Shown piece after piece: positions 34,058 to 42,922 of a DNA stretch of 64,000 nt. Position numbers and translations under genes: made by a program. The notes beneath the pieces are model-generated. The model did no database searches, had not been told where the DNA came from, and saw only the letters and a list, made by a program, of their open reading frames with translations. Source of the stretch: CAZCJU01 sp964498965 (lineage in GTDB: Bacteria > Bacillota > Clostridia > Oscillospirales > CAG-272). Location: assembly GCA_964498965.1 (NCBI GenBank), contig CAZCJU010000002.1, positions 1-64,000 on the forward strand. Direction: 5' to 3'. Every line of letters begins with the position of its first letter. Position 1 is the first letter of the stretch.

Positions 34058-34756
34058 ATGAGTTATTATTACTACATTATTTTTATGTTGCCGGCAATGC
34101 TCTTTGCTCTTATGTGCCAAGTGTCGGTGAAAGCAACGTTTTCAAAATACAGCAAAGTGTTGAATAAAAGAGGCATAAGCGGAGAAACGGCGGCAAGGAT
34201 CGTTTTGACAAAGGGCGTTGACGGCGTGACCGCACATGATGTCAAGATAGCCTCCACAGAGGGCGAACTTACGGATCATTTCGACCCGAGAACAAATATA
34301 ATATCACTTTCCAAGCCCGTATATTCGGCAACTACCGTTTCCGCTGTGGGTGTTGCGGCACATGAAGCGGGACACGCATTGCAATATGCGTCGGGATATT
34401 CCATGATGAAGCTCAGAGCCGCAATTATCCCCATGTGTAATTTCGGTGCGGCGGTATCTCCTTATTTGATCCTTATAGGTCTGGCGTTTGCAAACGAGTA
34501 CCTGTATCTTATAGGAATAATCGCCTATTGTGCGGTCGCACTGTTTCAATTGGTAACATTGCCCGTCGAATTTAACGCATCAAGACGGGCATTGAGAGCA
34601 ATAGAAAACTCGGCAATACTTACCGGCGATGAGATTGCCGGTGCGAAAAAGGTGCTGACGGCGGCGGCAATGACCTATGTTGCGGCATTGTTTTCTTCGT
34701 TTATGCAGATATTGTATTATTTAAGTCTGATGAATAACAGAAAGAATCGCAAATGA
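34058..34756 (+). CDS. yugP: YugP-like zinc membrane metallopeptidase
   Basis: 232 residues. An N-terminal membrane helix (YYYIIFMLPAMLFALMCQ), then the zinc motif VGVAAHEAGHALQYASGY (HExxH-like HEAGH, ~106), the family signature ITLSKPVY-like ISLSKPVYSATTVSAVG, and two or three more membrane helices. It matches the Zn_peptidase_2 family (YugP). Its substrate is unknown. It overlaps rsmB by 4 bp (ATGA) and sits between fmt and rsmB, a placement seen in clostridial versions of this cluster. Confidence 0.88.
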   Translation: MSYYYYIIFMLPAMLFALMCQVSVKATFSKYSKVLNKRGISGETAARIVLTKGVDGVTAHDVKIASTEGELTDHFDPRTNIISLSKPVYSATTVSAVGVAAHEAGHALQYASGYSMMKLRAAIIPMCNFGAAVSPYLILIGLAFANEYLYLIGIIAYCAVALFQLVTLPVEFNASRRALRAIENSAILTGDEIAGAKKVLTAAAMTYVAALFSSFMQILYYLSLMNNRKNRK

Positions 34757-36051
34757 ATACAAGTGCAAGAGAAATAGCTTTATTGTCGCTTTGCAGATAC
34801 GAAAGAGAAGAAAAATACTCGAATATCGAGGCCGATGCGGCGATTAAAAAATTCAAGCTCGTCGGTGCGGAGAAAAAATTATATACGAAACTGCTATACG
34901 GCACGATCGAAAAAAAGCTCACACTCGATTATATAATTCAAAAGCTTTCATCGAGAAAGCTTGACGACCTGTCATTGCAAATGAAAAATATATTGCGTAT
35001 GTCGATATATCAAATGCGTTATCTTGACAAGATCCCCGATAATGCTGCCGTTAATGAAGGCGTTGAGCTTGCGAAAAAATTTGAAAAACCCGCATCCGCA
35101 TCATTCGCAAACGCAATATTACGCAGATATGCCGCAGACGGCGATAAGATCAAGCTGCCGAATAAGAGTGCCGGAGTAATCGAGTACCTGTCCGTTAATT
35201 ATTCCGTCGGATACGATATCGTAAAAGCGTTGACGGATTCGCTCGGCGAAAACGATGCCGAACTTATGCTGAAAAAAATAAACGACATCGAGCATTATGT
35301 CACACTCCGTGTCAATACCCTGAAAACAACTCGGGAAGAACTGAAAGGTAAGCTTGCGGAGAATAATATCAAATGCGAAGAATGTAAAGCATCCCCGTTC
35401 GGCTTGCGAGTGCTATCCTATGTAGAAGTCCCCGCATTGCTCGCCATAGTCGGAAACGACGCATTTATAGAGGACGAGGCAAGTCAGCTTGCTGTCGCAA
35501 CGCTTGATTGTAAGCCGAATTTCACAGTTGTGGATACTTGTGCCGCCCCCGGCGGGAAGACCGTAAGCTGTGCCGTCGAAATGAAAAACAGCGGCAAGAT
35601 CTACGCATTCGATCTGCACGATAATAAGATAAAATTGATCGATAAAGCCGCTGAAAGGCTCGGAGTGACGATCATTAAAGCCGCTTGCCGTAACGGCAAG
35701 GATCCCGATGCGGAATTGTTCGGCAAAGCCGATCGTGTGCTTTGCGATGTGCCTTGCTCCAATATCGGAGTGATGGCGAAAAAACCGGAGGTAAGGTATA
35801 AAAAGCTGTCCGATATCGATTCGCTTGTGCTGACACAACGACAAATATTGGAGCAAAGTGTAAAATACCTGAAAACAGGCGGAAAGCTTCTGTATTCGAC
35901 TTGTACCGTCGATAAGAGAGAAAACGAGGAAAATATCAGTGACTTTTTGTCGAGTCACCCGAATTATTCTTTGGTATGCGAAAGGACCTTGACACCGCAT
36001 AAGGACAACTGCGACGGATTTTATATAGCGGTGATAACGAAAAATGATTGA
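34753..36051 (+). CDS. rsmB: 16S rRNA (cytosine-967-C5) methyltransferase
   Basis: 432 residues: an N-terminal NusB-like RNA-binding domain (~1-140), a linker, then the SAM-dependent Rossmann fold with VVDTCAAPGGKTVSCA (~260), RVLCDVPCSNIGVMAKKPEVRY (the PC motif Cys, ~333) and LLYSTCTV (the second catalytic Cys). This is the RsmB/Sun layout. The start overlaps yugP by 4 bp, and the end overlaps rlmN by 8 bp. Confidence 0.94.
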   Translation: MNTSAREIALLSLCRYEREEKYSNIEADAAIKKFKLVGAEKKLYTKLLYGTIEKKLTLDYIIQKLSSRKLDDLSLQMKNILRMSIYQMRYLDKIPDNAAVNEGVELAKKFEKPASASFANAILRRYAADGDKIKLPNKSAGVIEYLSVNYSVGYDIVKALTDSLGENDAELMLKKINDIEHYVTLRVNTLKTTREELKGKLAENNIKCEECKASPFGLRVLSYVEVPALLAIVGNDAFIEDEASQLAVATLDCKPNFTVVDTCAAPGGKTVSCAVEMKNSGKIYAFDLHDNKIKLIDKAAERLGVTIIKAACRNGKDPDAELFGKADRVLCDVPCSNIGVMAKKPEVRYKKLSDIDSLVLTQRQILEQSVKYLKTGGKLLYSTCTVDKRENEENISDFLSSHPNYSLVCERTLTPHKDNCDGFYIAVITKND

Positions 36052-37081
36052 TATACTGTCGTTTGATAAAAAAGAACTCGAGGATTGGCTGATATCGTTA
36101 AAACAGCCGAAATACCGTGCCGCTCAAATATTCAAATGGCTTCACATGGGAGTTGATTTTGACGGTATGACCGATATACCGCTTTCACTCAGAAATTATT
36201 TGAAGGAAAACGCCGAGATCCGTACACCCGCCGTCGCAAAAAAATTCGTTTCACATGACGGAACCGTGAAATACCTGATGAAATTGCATGACGGAGAAAT
36301 AGTTGAAAGCGTGCTGATGAAATATAAACACGGTAATTCGGTCTGTATATCCTCTCAGGTCGGTTGCAGAATGGGATGTAAATTCTGTGCCTCTACCTTG
36401 AAAGGCATGAAACGCTCACTTTTGCCCTCCGAATTGCTCGGACAAGTGCTTGCGGTGCAGTGTGACAGCGGAGAAAGAATTTCAAATATAGTTATGATGG
36501 GAATAGGCGAGCCGCTTGATAATTTCGATAATACGGTAAAATTTTTGCATCTTGTGAGCTGTGATGACGGAATAAATATCGGTACAAGACATATTTCGGT
36601 TTCAACTTGCGGTATCGTCCCGAAAATTTACGAGCTTGCACAAAAACAACTGCCGATAACGCTTTCAATCTCACTTCATGCCGTGAATGACGAAATGCGA
36701 TCGAGTATAATGCCTGTAAATAAAAAATATAAAATTTCCGAGCTTCTTATGGCTTGCCGTGATTATTTTGAAAAAACAGGCAGAAGAATATCATTTGAGT
36801 ATACTTTGATATCGAATGTGAACGACAGCGAGGACGAAGCGGTCAAATTGGCAAGGTTGCTCCATAGATATTTGGAAAATATGCCCGTACACGTCAATTT
36901 GATACCGATAAACGAGGTAAAGGAAAGAAATTTCAAAAAAGGTACAGAGCTGTCCGTAAAACAATTTGCGGATAAGCTTAACGGTATGGGCGTAACGGCT
37001 ACGGTGCGACGCAGCTTGGGAGGAGATATCAATGCCTCCTGCGGACAACTCAGAAATTCATACGAGGAACAAAATCGGTAA
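36044..37081 (+). CDS. rlmN: Dual-specificity 23S rRNA/tRNA adenine-C2 methyltransferase (radical SAM)
   Basis: 345 residues. The radical SAM cluster motif is CRMGCKFCAS (~107-116), with VCISSQVGC before it. GIGEPLDNFDN, SVSTCGIVPKIYELA and the C-terminal SCGQLR with the second catalytic Cys (~338) are all present. RlmN methylates A2503 of 23S rRNA and A37 of some tRNAs. The gene starts inside rsmB (8-bp overlap). Confidence 0.95.
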   Translation: MIDILSFDKKELEDWLISLKQPKYRAAQIFKWLHMGVDFDGMTDIPLSLRNYLKENAEIRTPAVAKKFVSHDGTVKYLMKLHDGEIVESVLMKYKHGNSVCISSQVGCRMGCKFCASTLKGMKRSLLPSELLGQVLAVQCDSGERISNIVMMGIGEPLDNFDNTVKFLHLVSCDDGINIGTRHISVSTCGIVPKIYELAQKQLPITLSISLHAVNDEMRSSIMPVNKKYKISELLMACRDYFEKTGRRISFEYTLISNVNDSEDEAVKLARLLHRYLENMPVHVNLIPINEVKERNFKKGTELSVKQFADKLNGMGVTATVRRSLGGDINASCGQLRNSYEEQNR

Positions 37082-37128
37082 TTTTTCGATTTCGGTAAAT
37101 GCCGGAGTAGAGCAAATGGAGATTATAT

Positions 37129-37890
37129 ATGAAATTATTCGGTCTATGCGACAAAGGAAAAACACGTGCGGTCAATCAAGATTCATTCAGAATCGAAGAG
37201 CTTTCGGACAGTGTTTGCCTTTGCACTGTATGTGACGGCATGGGAGGAGCAAATGCGGGCGATAAAGCAAGTACTCTTGCCGTGTACGTTTTTAATACAA
37301 CCGTAATACAAGTCTTAAAAAAGCACAGCGACGAGAACTATGTGCCGAGCATAAACGATATGCAGCTGCGTCGACTGTTTTTGTCGGCCGTGTCACGTGC
37401 AAATGCGGTGATCTTCGAGAAAAGCAGATCATCTTCCGAATTTGAAGGAATGGGTACGACCCTTGTTTCGACACTCGTTACTCCGAATAATATTTATGCG
37501 GTAAACGTCGGCGACAGCCGCATGTACGGAATGAAAAACGGTATGCTCGAACAGATAACAAAAGACCATTCGTATGTGCAGTACCTTGTGGACGAGGGAG
37601 TTATAGAACCCGAACAAGCAAATAATCATCCGAAAAAAAACATCATCACAAGGGCAGTCGGAACGAATGATTATACAGAAGCCGATTTCTTCGTCGTCGA
37701 AAGGAAAAAATACGATAGATTGTTGCTTTGCTCTGACGGCTTGAGTAATTACGTCAATAACGATCAAATGTGCGAGATATTGAACGACGAGATCGGAAAT
37801 GCGGTACATAGACTGATAGAAGCCGCAAACGAAAACGGCGGCGGTGATAACATTACAGCCGTGGCGGTTTCTTTGGAGGAGTGTGAATGA
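37129..37890 (+). CDS. stp: PP2C-type serine/threonine phosphatase
   Basis: 253 residues with the Stp/PrpC motifs: LCDKGKTRAVNQDSF, CTVCDGMGGANAGDKAS (metal Asp), GMGTTLVS, NVGDSRMYG, DHSYVQYLVDEG, ITRAVGTND, LLLCSDGLSNYV and GGGDNITAVAV. It would dephosphorylate PASTA-kinase targets. It overlaps prkC by 4 bp, giving a kinase/phosphatase pair regulated together. Confidence 0.95.
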   Translation: MKLFGLCDKGKTRAVNQDSFRIEELSDSVCLCTVCDGMGGANAGDKASTLAVYVFNTTVIQVLKKHSDENYVPSINDMQLRRLFLSAVSRANAVIFEKSRSSSEFEGMGTTLVSTLVTPNNIYAVNVGDSRMYGMKNGMLEQITKDHSYVQYLVDEGVIEPEQANNHPKKNIITRAVGTNDYTEADFFVVERKKYDRLLLCSDGLSNYVNNDQMCEILNDEIGNAVHRLIEAANENGGGDNITAVAVSLEECE

Positions 37891-39797
37891 TGGGCGAATA
37901 CGATAGATACGTCGGAAAAACTATAGACGGCAGATTCAAAATAGAAAAGGTGATCGGCAGCGGCGGTATGTCGGTCGTATTTAAAGCCGAGGACACCGTG
38001 CTGAATAAGGTAGTTGCCGTAAAATTGCTTAAAGAGGATAAGCAAAATGATCCCACTTATATCAGAAGCTTTATAAACGAATCAAAAGCGGTGGCAATGC
38101 TTTCCCATGAAAATATAGTGCATATCTACGATGTGTCCGTCAAGGAAAAAATGCAATATATCGTTATGGAATATATTGAAGGCATAACGCTTAAAACTTA
38201 TTTGAAAAGAAAAGGCGGTATACTCGATTGGCGTGAAACGCTTTCAATCACCGAACAAATATTACGTGCGTTGGATCATGCACATTCAAAAGGCATAATA
38301 CACCGCGATATAAAGCCGTCGAATATAATGTTGCTTCGTAACGGATTGATAAAAGTCGCCGATTTCGGTATAGCCAAATTGCCCGAAAACGATACAATGA
38401 CCAATACGAACCGTGCAATCGGAACAGTGCATTATATCAGCCCCGAGCAGGCGAAAAGCGAACAAATAGATGCGAAAAGCGACCTGTATTCCGTTGGAAT
38501 AATGATGTATGAGCTTGCGTGCGGAAAGCTTCCGTTTACCGGGGACTCACCCGTTTCCGTTGCACTTAAGCAAATCGGAGAACAGGCAGTGCCGCCGAGA
38601 ACGGTAAATCCCGAATTGCCGATAGGTGTGGAACAAATAATCGTCAGGGCGATGGAAAAAAGCCCCGAAAGAAGATACCAAAGTGCAAAGGCAATGCTTA
38701 AACACGTAACCGCTCTTAAGGAAAACCCGAAATTGCGATTCAGGAATCCGAACGATGAAAAACATGATGAGGAAGAGGGCGAAACCGTCATCGTTCCGAA
38801 TGATAAACACGTCGTTGTGGAGGGACGTTCCGTTTTGCCGATAATTCTCGGTGTGCTGTCATCGTTTTTGATAGTAGCCGTGATACTCGCTTTTCGCGTG
38901 TTCGATAAGTTGTCCGAATCCATGAATGATACGAATTCCAAAACCGTAGTGGTTGAGGATTATGTCGGCAAAATACTCGATGACAGCTTGCGTTCACAGC
39001 TCGAGGATATGGGCTATCGCATAAAAGAATATACCGGTGCGGGTGATGAGGGAAGTATTCTGAACGAGATCGTCGAACAGAGTATCGCCCCCGGAAGCAG
39101 TGAAAAATATATCCCGAACGAAAAATATATTGATATTACATTCTATGTGTATAAAGGCTCGAATACGGTAAAATTGCCGGATTTCACTTACAGAGAATAC
39201 GCAGCCGTAAAAACCGAATACATGAATATGTATGATATAAAGGTGGAACGAATATACGATGACTACGTCCCGTCGGGATATGTTATCCGCACAGAGCCTG
39301 CGGCGGGAAGCGACGTTACAATCGGCTCGCAGTTGAAGCTTTATGTAAGTAACGGTGTCGATTCCTCGTCCGTTAATAAAGTGAAGATGAAAAGCCTCGT
39401 CGGAATGACATCGGCGGAAGCACGCAAATGGCTCGTAGATAGCGGCTTAAAGCTCGGATATATCAATTTCGAGGAATCTGCCGATTACGATAAGGATATT
39501 ATCTCATACCAAAGCGTAAGCGTAGGCTCGGAGGTCGCAGAGGGTACGGCTGTTGATGTTACCGTAAGCCTCGGCAAATATATCATTATGATCGATATGT
39601 ACGGCATGAACGAGGACGATGCTAAACAGTGGATCGAAGATAACGGCTTGAAGCTCGGCAAAGTCAAATATAAAAAAGCCGATGAAAAGGATTATACAGT
39701 GATCTACCAAAGCATTGAACCAAATGAAAGAGTCGAGGCGGGAACAAGCGTGGATCTGAATATCTGCTCGAATAGCGTTTTCGATTGGTTTTCGTGA
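37887..39797 (+). CDS. prkC: PASTA-domain serine/threonine kinase
   Basis: 636 residues. The kinase domain (~8-270) has GSGGMSVVFKAED, VAVKLLKED, HRDIKPSNIML, DFGIAK and GTVHYISPEQA. One membrane helix is at ~312-332. The extracellular part carries three clear PASTA repeats (from VKLPDF, VKMKSLVGMTSAEARKWL and IMIDMYGMNEDDAKQWI) plus a first, more divergent one (VEDYVGKILDDSLRSQLEDMG). PASTA units bind muropeptides or lipid II, and the kinase adjusts wall synthesis, division and germination. GAGGAGTG precedes the ATG. Confidence 0.95.
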   Translation: MMGEYDRYVGKTIDGRFKIEKVIGSGGMSVVFKAEDTVLNKVVAVKLLKEDKQNDPTYIRSFINESKAVAMLSHENIVHIYDVSVKEKMQYIVMEYIEGITLKTYLKRKGGILDWRETLSITEQILRALDHAHSKGIIHRDIKPSNIMLLRNGLIKVADFGIAKLPENDTMTNTNRAIGTVHYISPEQAKSEQIDAKSDLYSVGIMMYELACGKLPFTGDSPVSVALKQIGEQAVPPRTVNPELPIGVEQIIVRAMEKSPERRYQSAKAMLKHVTALKENPKLRFRNPNDEKHDEEEGETVIVPNDKHVVVEGRSVLPIILGVLSSFLIVAVILAFRVFDKLSESMNDTNSKTVVVEDYVGKILDDSLRSQLEDMGYRIKEYTGAGDEGSILNEIVEQSIAPGSSEKYIPNEKYIDITFYVYKGSNTVKLPDFTYREYAAVKTEYMNMYDIKVERIYDDYVPSGYVIRTEPAAGSDVTIGSQLKLYVSNGVDSSSVNKVKMKSLVGMTSAEARKWLVDSGLKLGYINFEESADYDKDIISYQSVSVGSEVAEGTAVDVTVSLGKYIIMIDMYGMNEDDAKQWIEDNGLKLGKVKYKKADEKDYTVIYQSIEPNERVEAGTSVDLNICSNSVFDWFS

Positions 39798-39799
39798 AG

Positions 39800-40735
39800 A
39801 TGTGTGAGATTTACGGAAAAGTAGTCCTCGGTGTCGGAGGAAAATATAACGTCTGCGTAAAAGACACGGATGAAATAATCGAAAAGTGCCACGCACGCGG
39901 CGTGTTCAAGCACGATAAAATACGTGTGTTGCCGGGCGATGACGTAAAGCTTGATAATGTGGGCGGTGAGTATTGCATAAGCGAGGTCTTGCCGAGAAAA
40001 AACGTGCTGATCCGTCCGCCTATGGCAAATCTTGACATCATATTCGTTACACTCAGCATAAAAAGCCCGTTACCGGATACCGTATATGCGGACAAGTTGT
40101 GTGCGATATCAATATATAATAAGATAAAGCCCGTGATAGTTATCACAAAAGCAGAGCTTGATGAGCTAAACTCGGAAGAATTGAAAAACGTATATAACAA
40201 AGCCGGTTTTGATGCATTTGCGGTTTCTTCCGAAGAGAATATCGGAATCGATGAGTTTAAATCATACGTCGGTAATTGCCTTCGTGATAAAACGGCGGCA
40301 TTTTCCGGTGCTTCGGGAGCGGGAAAATCAACCTTGATCAATAAACTGTTTCCGTCTTTGATGTGCGAGGTCGGCGAAATCAGTAAAAAAATCGAACGAG
40401 GCAAAAACACCACGAGAAAAATTCAGCTTTTCAGACTGAATAACGGTGCTTTCCTTGCGGATACTCCGGGCTTTTCCATGCTTGATTTGGAACGCTTCGA
40501 ATTTTTCTCGATAAGCGATCTGCCGTACCTGTTTCCCGAATACGAAGAATATCTTTTCGGTTGTAAATATAAAAAATGCACCCATACAAAAGAGGAAGGA
40601 TGCAGGATAATAGAAGCGGTGAAAAACGGCGAATTGTCACTTTCACGCCATGAAAGCTACGTTAAGATATTCAATGACCTTAAAGAGAAAAAACAGTGGG
40701 AGCATAAGGGCGAAGAGGAACATATTAAAATTTAA
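39800..40735 (+). CDS. rsgA: Ribosome small-subunit GTPase RsgA (circularly permuted)
   Basis: About 311 residues. An N-terminal OB fold (MCEIYGKVVLGVGGKYNV) is followed by the permuted GTPase order: G4-like VITKAELDELN, G1 SGASGAGKSTLIN, G2/G3 GKNTTRKIQLF and ADTPGFSML, and a C-terminal zinc site CKYKKCTHTKEEGC. It assists 30S maturation. I take ATG 39800, two bases after the prkC stop; GTG 39794, overlapping prkC by 4 bp, is an equal alternative. In Bacillus rpe and thiN follow; here they are missing and a terminator follows. Confidence 0.93.
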   Translation: MCEIYGKVVLGVGGKYNVCVKDTDEIIEKCHARGVFKHDKIRVLPGDDVKLDNVGGEYCISEVLPRKNVLIRPPMANLDIIFVTLSIKSPLPDTVYADKLCAISIYNKIKPVIVITKAELDELNSEELKNVYNKAGFDAFAVSSEENIGIDEFKSYVGNCLRDKTAAFSGASGAGKSTLINKLFPSLMCEVGEISKKIERGKNTTRKIQLFRLNNGAFLADTPGFSMLDLERFEFFSISDLPYLFPEYEEYLFGCKYKKCTHTKEEGCRIIEAVKNGELSLSRHESYVKIFNDLKEKKQWEHKGEEEHIKI

Positions 40736-40771
40736 TGTGCTATTTCATGTAAGCTCAAAACGAATAATAGA

Positions 40772-40811
40772 AAAAAGCTAACCGATTCGTAAAGATCGAT
40801 TAGCTTTTTTG
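40772..40811 (+). terminator. Terminator of the cotH-rsgA gene run
   Basis: AAAAAAGCTAACCGAT pairs with ATCGATTAGCTTTTTT with one C-A mismatch around TCGTAAAG. The right arm ends in six T. Confidence 0.82.
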
Positions 40812-40866
40812 TGGATCTCAAATGACTTGCCGCATTCGTCGCACAAATGACGGTTAAAAGTAAATA

Positions 40867-40973
40867 GATCCTTGCATTTGAGAGATCGACAGTCGACAGT
40901 CGACAGTCGACAGTCGACAATCGACAATCGACAATCGATAAATATCGGCGAACGATGAACAAATGCAAGAATC
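40867..40973. repeat. Heptamer array bracketed by 14-bp inverted repeats
   Basis: Eight 7-bp units run from 40886 to 40941: four TCGACAG, three TCGACAA and a final TCGATAA. On both sides lie near-perfect inverted repeats, GATCCTTGCATTTG (40867-40880) and CAAATGCAAGAATC (40960-40973), matching at 13 of 14 positions. The element fills the space between the rsgA terminator and the clpX stop codon. Open frames through it on the minus strand translate the heptamer and are not genes. Confidence 0.9.
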
Positions 40974-40977
40974 TGTT

Positions 40978-42303
40978 TTATTTTGCCTCTTTCGACTTAC
41001 GAATGTACGTCGGCGTGCCGCTTTTATTTACATAATCAGCTGTTATGATGACCTTTTCAATCGTGTTATCGGACGGAACATTGTACATAACGCCAAGCAT
41101 TAAGCTCTCGATTATGGAACGCAAGCCCCTTGCACCCGTGCCTCTTTCAATGGCAAGCTTTGCTATCGCTTTGAGTGCCTCCGTATCGAATTCAAGCGTA
41201 ACGCCGTCCATGTCGAGCAGTGCCGTGTATTGCTTTGTGAGAGAATTTTTCGGTTCGCAAAGAATTTTCGTCAACGCCTCCGTATTCAACGAATCAAGCG
41301 TCGTAATTATGGGAAGTCTGCCGACAAGCTCGGGTATCAATCCGTACTTTACTATGTCCTGTGCGATAACGTGACGGTATATCTGTGCCTTGTCGCCGAT
41401 ATCGGCTTTCTTTTGTTCGTTGCCGAAGCCGATAATCTGATTGCCCATTCGACGTTCGATGATATCCGATAAGCCGTCGAACGCACCGCCGCATATGAAA
41501 AGTATGTTTTCGGTATTTATTTGTATAAATTCCTGATTCGGGTGCTTACGCCCGCCTTGCGGGGGAACATTGGACACCGTACCCTCGAGAATTTTCAAAA
41601 GTGCCTGCTGAACACCCTCGCCGGAAACATCACGGGTAATGGAACGGTTTTCACTGCGTCTTGATATTTTATCTATCTCGTCAATGTAAATTATGCCTTT
41701 TTCGGCAAGTTCGATATCATAGTCGGCTGCCTGAATAAGTCGTAACAGTATGTTCTCAACGTCCTCACCGACATACCCCGCCTCCGTGAGAGTCGTTGCG
41801 TCGGCTATGGCAAACGGAACACGCATGGCTTTGGCAAGTGTTTGTGCGATATATGTCTTACCGACACCCGTCGGTCCGAGAAGAAGAACGTTACTCTTTT
41901 GAATTTCGACTTCTTCTTTCTTTGTATCGTCTTTATTTACGTCTTTCTTGCCTTTTTTGCCTTTTTTAGTCTTTTTAATCGTGTCGGCACGGAGAATACG
42001 TTTGTAGTGATTGTATACCGCAACCGAAAGTGCTACCTTGGCATCGTCCTGCCCGATCACATATTCGTCGAGCGATGCTTTTATATCTTTGGGCTTGGGC
42101 AAATTTTCAAGTGTCAATTTATCGGTATCGCCGCCGTTTTCACCTGATATATCGAACTGTTCGTCTATGATTTCGTTGCATAGCTCAATGCATATATCGC
42201 ATATCATAGCTCCGGTGTGGGAGGGAATCAGAAAATGAACCTGACTTTCATCCCTCCCGCAAAATGAGCAACGATGCAATGTGCTTTTTGTATTTGAAGC
42301 CAT
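40978..42303 (-). CDS. clpX: ATP-dependent Clp protease ATPase subunit ClpX
   Basis: 441 residues. The N-terminal C4 zinc finger is CSFCGRDESQVHFLI...CDICIELC (~13-43). The AAA+ core has Walker A LLGPTGVGKTYIAQTLA (~145), Walker B GIIYIDEIDKI, the pore loop AGYVGEDVEN and the ClpP-contacting IGF loop QIIGFG. An unusually Lys-rich stretch (about 110-135, KKTKKGKKGKK) is inserted before Walker A. ClpX unfolds substrates for ClpP. AAGGATT precedes the ATG; clpP ends 8 bp upstream, and tig-clpP-clpX form one operon. Confidence 0.96.
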   Translation of the reverse strand: MASNTKSTLHRCSFCGRDESQVHFLIPSHTGAMICDICIELCNEIIDEQFDISGENGGDTDKLTLENLPKPKDIKASLDEYVIGQDDAKVALSVAVYNHYKRILRADTIKKTKKGKKGKKDVNKDDTKKEEVEIQKSNVLLLGPTGVGKTYIAQTLAKAMRVPFAIADATTLTEAGYVGEDVENILLRLIQAADYDIELAEKGIIYIDEIDKISRRSENRSITRDVSGEGVQQALLKILEGTVSNVPPQGGRKHPNQEFIQINTENILFICGGAFDGLSDIIERRMGNQIIGFGNEQKKADIGDKAQIYRHVIAQDIVKYGLIPELVGRLPIITTLDSLNTEALTKILCEPKNSLTKQYTALLDMDGVTLEFDTEALKAIAKLAIERGTGARGLRSIIESLMLGVMYNVPSDNTIEKVIITADYVNKSGTPTYIRKSKEAK

Positions 42304-42311
42304 AAGAATCC

Positions 42312-42899
42312 TTATTGTTTATTTACGATGATCTTATCGATAAGACCGTAGTCGAGTGCTTGCTGTGCAGATAAATAATTATCACGGTCGGTATCAATGC
42401 AAATTTGCTCGTATGACTTGCCCGTGTTTTCGGCGAGAATACGATTCATCTTCTCTCGAATTTGGATAATATGGTCGGCGTGGATCTTAATATCAGATGC
42501 CTGACCGCCCAATCCGTTCATCAAGGGCTGGTGTATCATGATCTCGCTGTTGGGCAATGCAAAACGCTTACCTTTAGTACCTGCGGCAAGGAGAAACGAA
42601 CCCATGCTTGCCGCCATACCGATGCAGATCGTCGAAACGTCGCATTTAATGTAATTCATCGTGTCGTATATTGCCATTCCGTCGGAAATGGAACCGCCGG
42701 GGCTGTTTATATAAAAGTAGATATCCTTTTCGGGATCCTGTGCCTCGAGAAACAGTAATTGTGCTACGATGAGTGCGGAAGTGGTCGGATTTACGTCCTC
42801 GTACAGCAGAATGATCCTGTCCGTTAAAAGACGGGAAAATATGTCGTAGGAACGTTCTCCGCGATTCGTTTGTTCAATGACATAAGGTATACTTGGCAT
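42312..42899 (-). CDS. clpP: ATP-dependent Clp protease proteolytic subunit
   Basis: 195 residues, standard length. The catalytic Ser is in CIGMAASMGSFLLAAG (~97), His in SEIMIHQPLMNGLGGQASD (~122) and Asp in CIDTDRDNYLSAQQALDYGLID (~171). It forms the 14-subunit chamber that degrades proteins delivered by ClpX or ClpC/MecA. AAGGAG precedes the ATG. Confidence 0.97.
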   Translation of the reverse strand: MPSIPYVIEQTNRGERSYDIFSRLLTDRIILLYEDVNPTTSALIVAQLLFLEAQDPEKDIYFYINSPGGSISDGMAIYDTMNYIKCDVSTICIGMAASMGSFLLAAGTKGKRFALPNSEIMIHQPLMNGLGGQASDIKIHADHIIQIREKMNRILAENTGKSYEQICIDTDRDNYLSAQQALDYGLIDKIIVNKQ

Positions 42900-42922
42900 A
42901 TGTTCTCCTTTGTGGGTGTGAA

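Noticed and set aside
40886..40941. CRISPR-like array
   Set aside because: Units are 7 bp and directly adjacent with no spacers; no cas genes in the window.
40732..40968. Minus-strand frame with repeated LSTVDCR-like heptad translation
   Set aside because: It is a reading of the 7-bp DNA array; no start signal or protein fold.
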